The notes under the pieces are model-generated. The model was not told where the DNA came from. It ran no database searches and was given only the letters and a program-made list of their open reading frames with translations. A program made the translations under genes and the position numbers. A DNA stretch of 64,000 nucleotides from Halomonas sp. CUBES01 (GTDB lineage: Bacteria; Pseudomonadota; Gammaproteobacteria; Pseudomonadales; Halomonadaceae), in contig NZ_JAJLLW010000011.1 in the NCBI RefSeq assembly GCF_020991005.1, positions 10,847 through 74,846 of the forward strand, given 5' to 3'. Each line of letters opens with the position of its first letter. The stretch's first letter is position 1. Positions 26,812 to 36,385 of this stretch are shown in pieces.

Positions 26812-27837
26812 ATGACACAACCCTTGGGCTCGGTCATGTTGGACCTTGAAGGGACTTCCTTGACCGCTGCAGAGCGCCAGATGCTGGCATCGCCTGCGGT
26901 CGGCGGCGTTATTCTTTTTGCGCGCAATGTGGAGGATGCCTACCAGATACGTCGCTTATGCAACGAGGTGCGTCAGCAGCGCCCCGACTTACTGCTGGCG
27001 GTGGATCAGGAGGGCGGGCGGGTTCAGCGTATCAAGCAGGGCTTGACGCGACTGCCCGCCATGGCGCGGCTGGGGGAGTACTATCAGCGGGATCGCGCAG
27101 CCGGTCTGGCGCTTGCCCAGGATGCGGGCTGGCTGCTGGGCATGGAAATGGCCGCCTGCGGGCTGGATATCAGCTTTGCTCCCGTGCTCGATATCGATAG
27201 CGGGTTATCCAGCGTGATTGGCGACCGCAGTTTCGGTGCCGACCCCACTCAGGTAACCGAGCTGGGTGGTGCCCTGATCACCGGGCTCCACGAGGCCGGC
27301 ATGGCGGCGATCGGCAAGCACTTTCCCGGCCATGGCGGTGTCGCGGCGGACTCCCACCTGGCCCTCCCAGTGGACGAGCGCGCCTTCGAGGCCCTGAAAC
27401 GCCACGATCTAGTGCCCTTCAGCACCCTGGCCAAGCAACTGGATGGCATCATGCCGGCGCATATCGTGTACTCGGCCTTTGATGCCCGCCCGGCTGGCTT
27501 TTCGCCCAGCTGGCTTGGCATGCTGCGTCAGTCGCTGGGCTTCAAGGGCTGCATTTTCTCGGATGACTTGAGCATGGCCGGCGCCCATGCGGCAGGCGGG
27601 CCGCGTGAACGAGCGGCGGCCGCGCTGGGGGCAGGCTGTGACATGTTGCTGGTGTGCAACGACCGCGACGCCGCGCTCGAGGTGGTGGCCGCTACGCCGG
27701 CGTCGGTGTCTTCACGGCCGGGCAAGCTGCGCTACAAGCGCGCCCGGCCCGACCTGGATGCGCTGCCCGCGCTTAGCCGCTGGCGGCGCACCCATGCACA
27801 GCTTGAAGCAATGGCCTGTCAGTCATCCGCTACGTAA
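26812..27837 (+). CDS. nagZ: Beta-N-acetylhexosaminidase NagZ (peptidoglycan recycling)
   Basis: A 341-residue cytoplasmic GH3 enzyme removing GlcNAc from anhydromuropeptides. It shows SVMLDLEGTSLTAAER, GGVILFARN, LLLAVDQEGGRVQR, DISFAPVLDI, AAIGKHFPGHGGVAADSHLALP (catalytic His loop) and the nucleophile Asp in GCIFSDDLSMAGA. The start at 26812 is the family start, although only a weak ribosome binding site precedes it and the frame is open far upstream. It lies right behind a terminator, so its promoter position is unclear. hpt follows after 32 bases. Confidence 0.95.
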   Translation: MTQPLGSVMLDLEGTSLTAAERQMLASPAVGGVILFARNVEDAYQIRRLCNEVRQQRPDLLLAVDQEGGRVQRIKQGLTRLPAMARLGEYYQRDRAAGLALAQDAGWLLGMEMAACGLDISFAPVLDIDSGLSSVIGDRSFGADPTQVTELGGALITGLHEAGMAAIGKHFPGHGGVAADSHLALPVDERAFEALKRHDLVPFSTLAKQLDGIMPAHIVYSAFDARPAGFSPSWLGMLRQSLGFKGCIFSDDLSMAGAHAAGGPRERAAAALGAGCDMLLVCNDRDAALEVVAATPASVSSRPGKLRYKRARPDLDALPALSRWRRTHAQLEAMACQSSAT

Positions 27838-27869
27838 CGACCGTCTTTACTCAGCAGGTTGGAAATTTA

Positions 27870-28448
27870 ATGGCAACGTTAGATAAGGAAGCGCTCGCGT
27901 CACTGGATTCAATGCGCGAAGTAATGGATAACGCCGACTGCTTGATTACTCAGCAGGAAGTAGAGCAGGCGCTGGATCGGATGGCCGAGCAGATCAGTGA
28001 CGATCTGGGCGATAAGCTGCCGGTCTTCTATTGCGTCATGAATGGCGGTCTGATCACCACGGGGCACCTGCTGACCCGGCTTGGGTTCCCCCTGGAAGTC
28101 GATTACCTGCATGCCACACGTTATCGTAACGAGACCCGCGGCGGCGAGCTCTTCTGGCGGGTATCGCCGGAAATTCCCATGGCGGGGCGGCACGTTGTCA
28201 TCGTCGACGACATTCTGGACGAAGGCACCACCCTGGCGGCGATTCTCAACTACTGTCGTGAAGCGCAAGCCGCCAGTATTACCACTGCCGTACTGGTCGA
28301 CAAGCGCCACGACCGCAAGGCGGTACCGGGCTTGAAAGCGGACTACTGCAGCCTGGAAGTGGCCGACCGCTATGTGTTCGGCTTCGGGATGGATTACAAG
28401 GGCTACTGGCGCAATGCCCCGGGAATTTTTGCGCCCCAGGGCATGTAG
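27870..28448 (+). CDS. hpt: Hypoxanthine-guanine phosphoribosyltransferase
   Basis: A 192-residue purine salvage enzyme making IMP and GMP with PRPP. Its PRPP loop is VVIVDDILDEGTTLAAI, with FYCVMNGGLITTGHLL (phosphate binding) and the C-terminal DRYVFGFGMDYKGYWRN base-recognition region. It differs from gpt at 16848, so the cell has at least three purine phosphoribosyltransferases in this window. Located just after nagZ; convergent with ppsR, 16 bases apart. Confidence 0.9.
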   Translation: MATLDKEALASLDSMREVMDNADCLITQQEVEQALDRMAEQISDDLGDKLPVFYCVMNGGLITTGHLLTRLGFPLEVDYLHATRYRNETRGGELFWRVSPEIPMAGRHVVIVDDILDEGTTLAAILNYCREAQAASITTAVLVDKRHDRKAVPGLKADYCSLEVADRYVFGFGMDYKGYWRNAPGIFAPQGM

Positions 28449-28464
28449 TTCGCGGCGTGCGGTG

Positions 28465-29298
28465 TCAGCGCGGCGAAAAGCGCCGCGCGAGGCCGGTTTC
28501 GGCAATCATGCGGGTTGATATCTCTTCCACCGAAAAGCGGGTGGCATCTATGTAGGGCACGTGCAGTCGCCGATACATGGCTTCTGCCTGTTCTATTTCC
28601 CGCATGCACTGATCCATCGAGCTGTAGCGACTGTTGGGGCGGCGTTCGTTGCGAATCGCCGCCAGCCGCCGTGCGTCTATCGTCAGCCCGAACAGCTTGT
28701 GCCGATGGGGCGCGAGCGCTTTTGGCAGTTTCAGCATGCCGTCCTCATCCAGGTCATCTTCCGTCAGCGGGTAGTTGGCGGCGCGGATACCGAACTGGAG
28801 GGCCAGGTAGAGCGACGTGGGGGTTTTGCCGCAGCGCGACACGCCGACCAGAATGATATCGGCTTTATCATACTGGTGGGTGCGCGCGCCGTCGTCGTTA
28901 TCCAGCGCGAAGTGCACCGAATGAATCCGGTCCATGTAGACATCGTCGCTACCGATTGAGTGTGTCCGCCCCACGCTGTAGGAGGAGTGGGTGGCAAGCT
29001 CATGCTCGAGGGGTTCAAGAAACGTCGAGAAGATGTCTACCTTGAAGCCGGCGGCCTCGCGAATCACGTCGCGGATCTGCTGGTCGACGATGGTGTCGAT
29101 AATGATCGGTTGCTGGCCGTCTCGCACTGCCGTGGCGTCGATGATCTCGGCCAGGGCCCGGGCTTTTTCCACGGTGTCGATATACGGCTTGGTCTGCATG
29201 TTGATCTCGACGTCGCTGAACTGGGCCAAGAGGCTTCTACCCAGGCTTTCCGCGGTAATCCCTGTGCCATCCGATATGAAAAAGGCCGTGCGCTGCAT
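28465..29298 (-). CDS. ppsR: PEP synthase regulatory protein (bifunctional kinase/pyrophosphorylase, DUF299)
   Basis: A 277-residue enzyme that inactivates PEP synthase by ADP-dependent phosphorylation of a threonine and reactivates it by phosphate-dependent removal. Family features: [19 protein letters not shown] at the N-terminus, the P-loop [27 protein letters not shown] and [12 protein letters not shown]. It is divergent from its target ppsA, the usual arrangement. Confidence 0.95.
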   Translation of the reverse strand: MQRTAFFISDGTGITAESLGRSLLAQFSDVEINMQTKPYIDTVEKARALAEIIDATAVRDGQQPIIIDTIVDQQIRDVIREAAGFKVDIFSTFLEPLEHELATHSSYSVGRTHSIGSDDVYMDRIHSVHFALDNDDGARTHQYDKADIILVGVSRCGKTPTSLYLALQFGIRAANYPLTEDDLDEDGMLKLPKALAPHRHKLFGLTIDARRLAAIRNERRPNSRYSSMDQCMREIEQAEAMYRRLHVPYIDATRFSVEEISTRMIAETGLARRFSPR

Positions 29299-29526
29299 GC
29301 TGATGTGCTCCTCGAAATGATGTGCTTATTGTGTGCCGGGACGCCGCTGGGCACAACGATGCCGATCGTCTGACTACAGCAAACGTTCAAAACCCCCACC
29401 TGTTGTAAAAATCCTCCACTCCCTTCGCTGTTAGACCAATGGCGAATACCCCGGGGTGGTGCTAGGGTGAGCGCATTCATCTTCAGCGGCCGCAATAGCC
29501 GCTGGCCTATTGAGCTAGGGGGTTGC

Positions 29527-31899
29527 GTGAACGATTACATTCTATGGTTCGATCAACTGGGCATGGCCGACGTCGAACGTGTGGGTGGCAAAAACGCCTC
29601 ACTGGGCGAAATGATCTCCAATTTAGCCGGGGCAGGGGTGACCGTTCCCGGCGGGTTTGCCACCACGGCCCATGCCTACCGCGAATTTCTTGCCCACAAA
29701 GGGCTCAACGAACGTATCAACGAGACCCTGGTACGGTTGGACGTGGATGATGTCAAGGCGCTGGCCGAAGCCGGCAAAATGATTCGCCAATGGGTCATCG
29801 ACACGCCGTTGCCGCCCACCTTTGAAAGCGAACTGCGCACCGCCTACGAAACGCTGCAGCAACGCCACCCGGCCCTCAAGGTGGCGGTGCGTAGCTCGGC
29901 GACCGCCGAAGACCTGCCCGACGCCTCTTTTGCCGGCCAGCAGGAAACCTTCCTGAATATCGACGGGTTCGATAACATCAAGCGCGCGGTTCACGAGGTC
30001 TTCGCTTCATTGTTCAACGACCGGGCGATCTCTTACCGCGTCCACCGGGGTTACGCCCATGAAAATGTCGCGCTCTCCGCAGGCGTGCAGAAAATGGTGC
30101 GGTCGGAAACCGGTGCCTCGGGTGTCATGTTCACCCTGGATACCGAATCAGGCTTCCGCGATGCAGTGTTTGTGACCGCGTCCTGGGGGCTGGGCGAAAC
30201 CGTCGTTCAGGGGGCGGTCAACCCGGACGAGTTCTACGTGCACAAGCCCACGCTGGCCGCGGGACGCCCGGCGGTGCTGCGCCGCAACCTCGGCTCCAAG
30301 CTGATCAAGATGGTTTATGGCGAGGACGCCAGCGCCGGTAAATCCGTTGAAACCATCGACGTGCCGCTTCAGGATCGTGGTCGTTTCTGCCTCAACGATG
30401 CGCAGGTCATGTCGCTGGCCCGCCAGGCGGTGACGATCGAACAACATTACCAGCGCCCCATGGATATCGAATGGGCGCTGGACGGCGACGATGGCGAGCT
30501 GTATATCGTTCAGGCGCGGCCCGAAACGGTCGTTTCCCAGCAGGAAGGCGGCAAGCTGGAGCGCTTCCAACTGAGGGAGAAAGGTCGCACGCTGGTGACC
30601 GGCCGTGCGATAGGCCAGCGTATCGGCAGCGGCACCGCCAAGATTGTCATGAGCCCCGACGACATGGACAAGATCCATGATGGCGATGTGCTGGTGACCG
30701 ACATGACCGACCCCGACTGGGAGCCGATCATGAAGCGCGCCTCGGCGATCGTCACCAACCGCGGCGGCAGGACCTGCCATGCGGCGATCATTGCCCGCGA
30801 GCTGGGTATCCCGGCGGTGGTCGGCTGTGGCGATGCTACCACGCGCTTGGTCGAAGGCAGCGACGTGACGGTTTCCTGCGCCGAAGGCGACACGGGAAAT
30901 GTGTATGAAGGGCTGCTGGACTTCGACTGCAAGGTCTCCAACGTCGATACCATGCCCGAGATCCCCTTCAAGATCATGATGAACGTGGGTAACCCCGATC
31001 GTGCCTTCGGCTTTGCCAGCCTTCCGCATGCCGGGGTGGGGCTTGCGCGGCTGGAATTCATCATCAACCGCATGATCGGGGTGCATCCCAAGGCCCTGAT
31101 CGAGTACGACACCCTGCCGTCCGATCTTCAACAGGTGATCGACATGCGCACTGCCGGCTATGCCGATCCGGTCAGTTTCTATGTCGATAAGCTGGTCGAA
31201 GGGATCTCGACCTTGGCTGCCGCCTATTACCCCGAGCGGGTCATCGTGCGGCTGTCCGACTTCAAGTCCAACGAATACGAAAACCTGATTGGCGGCAAAC
31301 TGTACGAGCCCGGCGAAGAAAACCCCATGCTCGGTTTCCGTGGCGCGTCGCGCTACGTGTCGGAGGCGTTCCGCCCCTGCTTTGAGCTCGAGTGTCGAGC
31401 GCTCAAGCGCGTGCGCGATGAAATGGGCCTCGATAACGTCGAGATCATGGTGCCCTTCGTGCGCACCACCGAGGAAGCCCGCGAGGTGGTCGAGCTGCTG
31501 GCCACCAACGGGCTCAAGCGTGGCGACAAGGGGCTCAAGGTCATCATGATGTGCGAGCTGCCCGCCAATGCGCTGCTCGCCGACGAATTCCTCGAGCACT
31601 TCGACGGCTTCTCGATCGGCTCCAATGACTTGACCCAGCTGACCCTGGGGCTCGACCGCGACTCGGGTATCGTGGCGCACCTGTTTGACGAACGCAACGA
31701 GGCGGTCAAGAAGCTGCTGTCGATGGCCATCAAGGCCTGCAAGGCCCAGGGTAAATACGTGGGCATATGCGGGCAGGGACCCTCGGATCACCCTGACCTG
31801 GCGAAATGGCTGATGGAGCAGGGCATCGACTCGGTGTCGCTCAACCCGGATGCCGTCCTGGAAACCTGGTTCATGCTGGCAGGCGAAACAATCGCCTAA
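29527..31899 (+). CDS. ppsA: Phosphoenolpyruvate synthase (pyruvate, water dikinase)
   Basis: A 790-residue gluconeogenic enzyme making PEP, AMP and phosphate from pyruvate and ATP. N-terminal ATP-grasp domain: [40 protein letters not shown]-like [17 protein letters not shown]; swivelling phosphohistidine domain: [18 protein letters not shown] with the catalytic His and the neighbouring Thr targeted by PpsR; C-terminal PEP/pyruvate barrel ending [16 protein letters not shown]. The start is taken as GTG at 29527, because AGGGGG lies 6 bases upstream and it aligns with E. coli PpsA; the frame is open back to 29467. Confidence 0.95.
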   Translation: MNDYILWFDQLGMADVERVGGKNASLGEMISNLAGAGVTVPGGFATTAHAYREFLAHKGLNERINETLVRLDVDDVKALAEAGKMIRQWVIDTPLPPTFESELRTAYETLQQRHPALKVAVRSSATAEDLPDASFAGQQETFLNIDGFDNIKRAVHEVFASLFNDRAISYRVHRGYAHENVALSAGVQKMVRSETGASGVMFTLDTESGFRDAVFVTASWGLGETVVQGAVNPDEFYVHKPTLAAGRPAVLRRNLGSKLIKMVYGEDASAGKSVETIDVPLQDRGRFCLNDAQVMSLARQAVTIEQHYQRPMDIEWALDGDDGELYIVQARPETVVSQQEGGKLERFQLREKGRTLVTGRAIGQRIGSGTAKIVMSPDDMDKIHDGDVLVTDMTDPDWEPIMKRASAIVTNRGGRTCHAAIIARELGIPAVVGCGDATTRLVEGSDVTVSCAEGDTGNVYEGLLDFDCKVSNVDTMPEIPFKIMMNVGNPDRAFGFASLPHAGVGLARLEFIINRMIGVHPKALIEYDTLPSDLQQVIDMRTAGYADPVSFYVDKLVEGISTLAAAYYPERVIVRLSDFKSNEYENLIGGKLYEPGEENPMLGFRGASRYVSEAFRPCFELECRALKRVRDEMGLDNVEIMVPFVRTTEEAREVVELLATNGLKRGDKGLKVIMMCELPANALLADEFLEHFDGFSIGSNDLTQLTLGLDRDSGIVAHLFDERNEAVKKLLSMAIKACKAQGKYVGICGQGPSDHPDLAKWLMEQGIDSVSLNPDAVLETWFMLAGETIA

Positions 31900-31924
31900 T
31901 AATAGCCAGCCGTCTTGTCATTAA

Positions 31925-31958
31925 GCGCCCGGCCATTGTGCCGGGTGCGCTGGTTTTA
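31925..31958 (+). terminator. Probable terminator of ppsA
   Basis: GC-rich hairpin around CCGGC/GCCGG (flanked by GCGC arms) followed by GGTTTTAT, 26 bases beyond the ppsA stop. The U-tract is short. Confidence 0.5.
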
Positions 31959-32010
31959 TAGGCTACCGGTCTGATGCGGTTGGATTGAACACAATGTCGG
32001 AGTCGGCGTG

Positions 32011-33801
32011 ATGCCCTCAAGAAAAATTGCCTGGTTACTGCCTGGCCTGTTGGTAGTGCCTTTTTATGCATGGGGCTTCGATTACGAAACGCCCGCCATC
32101 TCACCGGAGGACGGCTCGGGTTATGAGGAAAAGCCCGGCTGGGCAGCTGACGAATTTGCCGTAGCGGCGGCCAATCCGCTGGCAACCGATGCGGGCTACC
32201 AGGTGTTAAAAGCGGGTGGCAATGCCATCGACGCCGCCATTGCCGTCCAGATGGTGCTGGGGCTGGTGGAGCCACAGTCCAGCGGGTTGGGCGGCGGGGC
32301 CTTTCTGCTCTATTACGATGGACATGATGTACTTGCCTACGATGGGCGTGAAACCGCCCCGGCCGCCGTCGACGGTGATTTATTCATGGAGGATGGAGAG
32401 CCGCTGGCGTTTATGGAGGCGGTGACGAGCGGTCGGTCTGTCGGGGTGCCGGGCACCGTTCGGCTGATGGAAAAAGCCCACGCCGCTCACGGCAGTTTAC
32501 CTTGGGCAGCGCTGTTGACGCCGGCGATAACCCTGGCGGAAAAAGGGTTTGCGGTCAGCCCGCGCCTGCACACCAGCTTGGCCAATGACGAGGCGCTGCG
32601 CAATAACGACCTGGCGCGCGCCTTTTATTACGACGAGGAAGGTGACCCTATCGAGGTGGGAGAGACGCTCAACAACCCGGCCCTGGCGGCGGTATTGAAA
32701 CGTATCGCCCGTAATGGAAGCGCTGCCTTCTATCAAGGCGGCATCGCCCAGGATATGGTCGAGCGGATAACCCAGCATCCCGAGCGCCCGGGTGAGATGG
32801 CGCTTGACGACCTCGAAACCTACGAGGCCATTCTGCGCGATCCCCTCTGCACTCCCTGGCAGCAGTGGGAGGTATGTGGTTTTCCTCCCCCTTCCTCCGG
32901 CCATCTTACGGTCATGCAGATCCTGGGCATGCTCGATCAGCAGCCCCTGCTTGAAGCGCCGCTGGATGACGGCGTCACCAGCAGTGGCTGGCTGCATCAA
33001 TTTCTGGAAGCATCGCGGCTGGCCTTCGCCGATCGAAACTACTACATCGCCGACCCGGATTTCGTCGACGCCCCCGGGGGAGATTGGTCGAGCATGCTGG
33101 CGCCGGACTACCTTGCCGAACGCAGCGCGCTGATTGGCCAGGAAAGCATGGGCAACGGTGCGGAACACGGCCGCCCCGGTGAAATGCAGACAAGCTTTGC
33201 CGCCCAGCCGACCCAACCCGAGTATGGCACCAGCCATATCAGCATTGTGGATGCAGAAGGCCGCTCGGTGTCGATGACCACGACTATCGAACAGGCATTC
33301 GGCTCGCGCATCATGAGCGACGGCGGCACCGACCTGCCCGGCGGCTTTATGCTCAATAATGAACTCACCGATTTTGCCTTCCAGCCAGAGGAAGAAGGCG
33401 AGCCCGTGGCCAATCGCGTTGAGCCTGGAAAACGGCCGCGTTCCAGCATGAGCCCGACGCTGATTTTCGACAGGGAGAGTGGCGAGCTGTTGGGGAGCCT
33501 GGGCTCGCCTGGCGGGGCGGCGATCATCCATTACACGGCGCGCACGCTGGTGGCGCTTCGCGACTGGGGAATGAATGCGCAAACCGCCTTGAACCTGCCG
33601 CACGCGGTGACCCTGGGCGATCAGGTGTGGGTTGAGAAAGATCGTTTTCCGGAGGCCACTCTCGACGCCTTGCGCGAGCGCGGACATGAGATCAGCGAGC
33701 GAGCGCTGACCAGCGGGCTGCAGGCAATCATGCGCGACGAAGACGGTTCCTTGTTTGGCGGCGCTGATCCACGCCGTGAAGGCGTGGTAATGGGGGACTA
33801 G
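32011..33801 (+). CDS. ggt: Gamma-glutamyltransferase (periplasmic, autoprocessing)
   Basis: A 596-residue Ntn-hydrolase precursor transferring or hydrolysing gamma-glutamyl groups of glutathione. An N-terminal hydrophobic signal (about residues 5-22) exports it. The large-subunit region has NAIDAAIAVQMVLGLVEPQSSGLGGGAF and YDGRETAP; cleavage before Thr407 in EYGTSHIS would free the catalytic N-terminal Thr of the small subunit, followed by SVSMTTTIEQAFGS and the substrate-binding SSMSPT and GSPGG motifs. The ATG at 32011 has GGAG upstream. The stop shares a CTAG with the convergent GDPD gene. Confidence 0.94.
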   Translation: MPSRKIAWLLPGLLVVPFYAWGFDYETPAISPEDGSGYEEKPGWAADEFAVAAANPLATDAGYQVLKAGGNAIDAAIAVQMVLGLVEPQSSGLGGGAFLLYYDGHDVLAYDGRETAPAAVDGDLFMEDGEPLAFMEAVTSGRSVGVPGTVRLMEKAHAAHGSLPWAALLTPAITLAEKGFAVSPRLHTSLANDEALRNNDLARAFYYDEEGDPIEVGETLNNPALAAVLKRIARNGSAAFYQGGIAQDMVERITQHPERPGEMALDDLETYEAILRDPLCTPWQQWEVCGFPPPSSGHLTVMQILGMLDQQPLLEAPLDDGVTSSGWLHQFLEASRLAFADRNYYIADPDFVDAPGGDWSSMLAPDYLAERSALIGQESMGNGAEHGRPGEMQTSFAAQPTQPEYGTSHISIVDAEGRSVSMTTTIEQAFGSRIMSDGGTDLPGGFMLNNELTDFAFQPEEEGEPVANRVEPGKRPRSSMSPTLIFDRESGELLGSLGSPGGAAIIHYTARTLVALRDWGMNAQTALNLPHAVTLGDQVWVEKDRFPEATLDALRERGHEISERALTSGLQAIMRDEDGSLFGGADPRREGVVMGD

Positions 33802-35687
33802 CGCCGTAGCCAGTTGCGCAGTTTGACCAGCATCAAGGCGCCGTCGCTCAGCGCTCGGCGGTCGTTACGCAGTTCGACCAAGTGCTCCGGGTAATCGGTG
33901 ATGATCGCATCCACTCCCAAGTCGATCAGCGTGGACATGCGTTCTCGACGGTTGACCGTCCAGGCATGCACCTCGTAGCCGTAGAGGCTGGCCAGACGTA
34001 TTTCCTGGGCGGTGATGCGGTTATGGCGCAACCCAAGCGCATCGAATGCGCTGCGATCCAGGGTGCCGGGCAGGATGAGTTGTGCAATGAGGGTTACCTT
34101 CAGATCCGGCGCCTGTTCCTTGATGAACGGCACCAGGCCAGGCGACATGGTGGCAATGCGCATGGTGTGCATGGCATTTGGGTAGCCACACCGTATGTAG
34201 GCGTCGACCGGGTTGTCGATTTCCGTCCAGCACCGGTAACGCGTGTCGGTCTCCTGGCGCAGCGCATCAATGACGGCCTCGCCGAGGGCCTGCCTCTGAC
34301 CGGGCAAGGGTTTGATCTCGATCATCAGGTCGGCGCGCCCGCGCACCAGGTCGAGTGCGTCATCGAGGCCGGGAATGGATGCTCCCCGGTAGGCGTCGCC
34401 GAACCAGCTGCCCACGTCATAACGTTCCAGTTCTTCTCGTGTCAGGTCGCCGAATTCCTCTCGATCGCCAGTAAGACGTGCCATATTACGGTCATGGTAG
34501 AGCATGACCTGCTGGTCGGCCGTCAGGCGGACGTCGATTTCAATGGCGTCGGCGCCCTCCACGATGGCGAGATCCAACGCGGCCAGGGTGTTTTCCGGCG
34601 CCGCCATGGAGCTGCCCCGATGCGCAATGATGGCAACATCGTCGCGAATCTCGAAGCTGGTCAGGATCCACCAGGCCTGAAGGGCCGCAAACGCCAGCAC
34701 GCCGAGCTCGACGGCCCAGGCAAAGCGCCCAGGATGGGCGTCCTCAGGCGGTGCGGGGCGCGCTTCGCGATGCGCCAGCTGCAGATACAGACAGGCGGAC
34801 AGCAGCGCGTTGGCGGCGATACCCACGAAGGTGATCGCCAGGGTGATCAGGACATACCCGGTCAAGTAGCCAAGCATGGCGGGTACCAGCACGGCCGTGT
34901 GCTCGGGTAGCCACCACAATAGCGGTGTGAACAGGCGGTCGAAGAGCAGGGTGGTCGCCAGTGGCAGCACGATGATGAGCGTCAGCACCAGTATCACGGC
35001 AATGCCAATCGAGCGGTGCCAGCCCCGAGTCAGCACGACGCTGCGGCGAAGCGCCTGTATTGGCGAGCATTGCTCCAGCGCCACTAGCGGAAGGGCCAGC
35101 AGCCAGCGCAGATACAGCCTGGCGGACAGGGTCATCCACAGCAATAACAGCGGTATGGCGCAGGCGAGGAAATACCACAGTGACGCGGGCTTGACGCGCT
35201 GCAGGTAATACGGATCGATGCCGCTCAGCCAGACGTCATAAAGCCATGTCAGCGCCACCATAAAAGGGGCCATGAGTATCAGGTGGCTGCCGACCTGTAA
35301 CACCACCAAGCCGACGAGGGCAGGCAGGCGGCGACTGCTCAGCCAGAGGGCGTCGAAGGCGAGGCGATAGTGGTTGTCCCGGGGGCGAATCGCGACCTGG
35401 AGCATGCCGGCTTGCTGCCAGTAGATCACGGTAAAGAACAGACCGATCCCCACCAGCATGCCCACCAGTCCCAGAGGACTGAATATCAGGCTTGCGAGCT
35501 CGTTGTTGGTAACGACACTGCGCTGCAGCTGTGCCAGCAACGTGCGCATTACCCAGGCAATGGCGGGCAATAACAGCGCAGAAGCCAACAGGGTAAAGAA
35601 GAGATGAAAGGCAATAAGCGGACGCAGATGATCGCGTAGCGTGCGAGCAAGTGCATAGCCTAACTGGGTCAGCGGCTGCATGGTCAC
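33798..35687 (-). CDS. Membrane glycerophosphodiester phosphodiesterase
   Basis: A 629-residue protein: an N-terminal membrane domain (~340 residues, about seven to eight hydrophobic segments, of the GPDPase-membrane type) followed by a GDPD TIM barrel. The catalytic domain shows IIAHRGSSMAAPENTL (catalytic His, Arg, Glu), AIEIDVRLTADQQVMLYHDRN (Glu, Asp, second His) and LMIEIKP. Such enzymes cleave glycerophosphodiesters into glycerol-3-phosphate and alcohols; the membrane fusion suggests substrates from lipids or cell-wall polymers. Its stop overlaps the ggt stop. Confidence 0.9.
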   Translation of the reverse strand: MTMQPLTQLGYALARTLRDHLRPLIAFHLFFTLLASALLLPAIAWVMRTLLAQLQRSVVTNNELASLIFSPLGLVGMLVGIGLFFTVIYWQQAGMLQVAIRPRDNHYRLAFDALWLSSRRLPALVGLVVLQVGSHLILMAPFMVALTWLYDVWLSGIDPYYLQRVKPASLWYFLACAIPLLLLWMTLSARLYLRWLLALPLVALEQCSPIQALRRSVVLTRGWHRSIGIAVILVLTLIIVLPLATTLLFDRLFTPLLWWLPEHTAVLVPAMLGYLTGYVLITLAITFVGIAANALLSACLYLQLAHREARPAPPEDAHPGRFAWAVELGVLAFAALQAWWILTSFEIRDDVAIIAHRGSSMAAPENTLAALDLAIVEGADAIEIDVRLTADQQVMLYHDRNMARLTGDREEFGDLTREELERYDVGSWFGDAYRGASIPGLDDALDLVRGRADLMIEIKPLPGQRQALGEAVIDALRQETDTRYRCWTEIDNPVDAYIRCGYPNAMHTMRIATMSPGLVPFIKEQAPDLKVTLIAQLILPGTLDRSAFDALGLRHNRITAQEIRLASLYGYEVHAWTVNRRERMSTLIDLGVDAIITDYPEHLVELRNDRRALSDGALMLVKLRNWLRR

Positions 35688-35750
35688 AATAACGTCAGAG
35701 CATGAAGAATCAGAGTGGCAGCAACCGCCACCCCTGGCAAGCGGGCCATA

Positions 35751-36242
35751 TCAGCGCTGATCAAGCGCTAGTTCATGGTCGGCAATCAGGATGCCGTTAT
35801 TGTCGGCGTACAGCCAGTCGTCGGGGGAGATGGTCACGCCCGCAAAGCTGAGGGTGATATCGCGTTGTCCCTCACCGCGTTTTTCGCTTTTCCGCGGATG
35901 ACTGCCCAGTGCCTGAACCCCAAGGGGAAGCGTGGCAAGGACATCGACATCGCGCACGCATCCGTACATGACAATACCGGCCCAGCCATTCTCGACCGCC
36001 TGCTCGGCCAGCATGTCGCCGAGCATGGCGCAGCGCGGCGAGCCGCCCGCATCGACCACCAGGACGGCGCCATTACCCGCTTCGGCAACGGCCTGCTTGA
36101 CAAGCGAATTGTCTTCAAAGCACTTGATCGTTCGAGCGGCGCCGTGGAAGGCATCCATACCGCCAAAGTTGGCGAATAGAGGCTCGACGACCTGAACGCC
36201 CGGAAAGGCATCGCAGATATCGGGGGTGATAATTGTCGGCAT
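35751..36242 (-). CDS. rraA: RraA-family protein (regulator of RNase E activity)
   Basis: A 163-residue protein. Family features are [86 protein letters not shown] and [11 protein letters not shown]. coli RraA binds RNase E and inhibits it; some homologues are instead 4-hydroxy-4-methyl-2-oxoglutarate aldolases, which share the GxxxRD motif present here, so either activity remains possible. The start at 36242 is preceded by AAGGAG; the frame is open to 36320 across a terminator. Confidence 0.88.
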   Translation of the reverse strand: MPTIITPDICDAFPGVQVVEPLFANFGGMDAFHGAARTIKCFEDNSLVKQAVAEAGNGAVLVVDAGGSPRCAMLGDMLAEQAVENGWAGIVMYGCVRDVDVLATLPLGVQALGSHPRKSEKRGEGQRDITLSFAGVTISPDDWLYADNNGILIADHELALDQR

Positions 36243-36272
36243 AGCATACTCCTTAACGTGGTCATCCATGGC

Positions 36273-36312
36273 TAAAAAAACGCCCCGCCCCTGTAGGACA
36301 GAGGCGGGGCGT
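36273..36312 (-). terminator. Terminator of acnB
   Basis: Minus-strand 10-bp stem (36312-36303 with 36289-36280), extended inward by CTGT/ACAG with a bulge, then a run of seven T residues. It separates acnB from rraA. Confidence 0.92.
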
Positions 36313-36385
36313 TCGTTCATCGACTCAAAAGAGCAGCGCTCCTTTGCGATGGTGCGAGCATCGGCGATGGAGCGGTAGCAGAAGC

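Noticed and set aside
30148..31791. 547-codon open frame on the minus strand inside ppsA
   Set aside because: It lies wholly antisense to an unmistakable PEP synthase and its translation has no recognisable motif; long antisense frames are common in GC-rich genes.
32497..33687. 396-codon minus-strand frame inside ggt
   Set aside because: Antisense to a complete gamma-glutamyltransferase with no protein features of its own.
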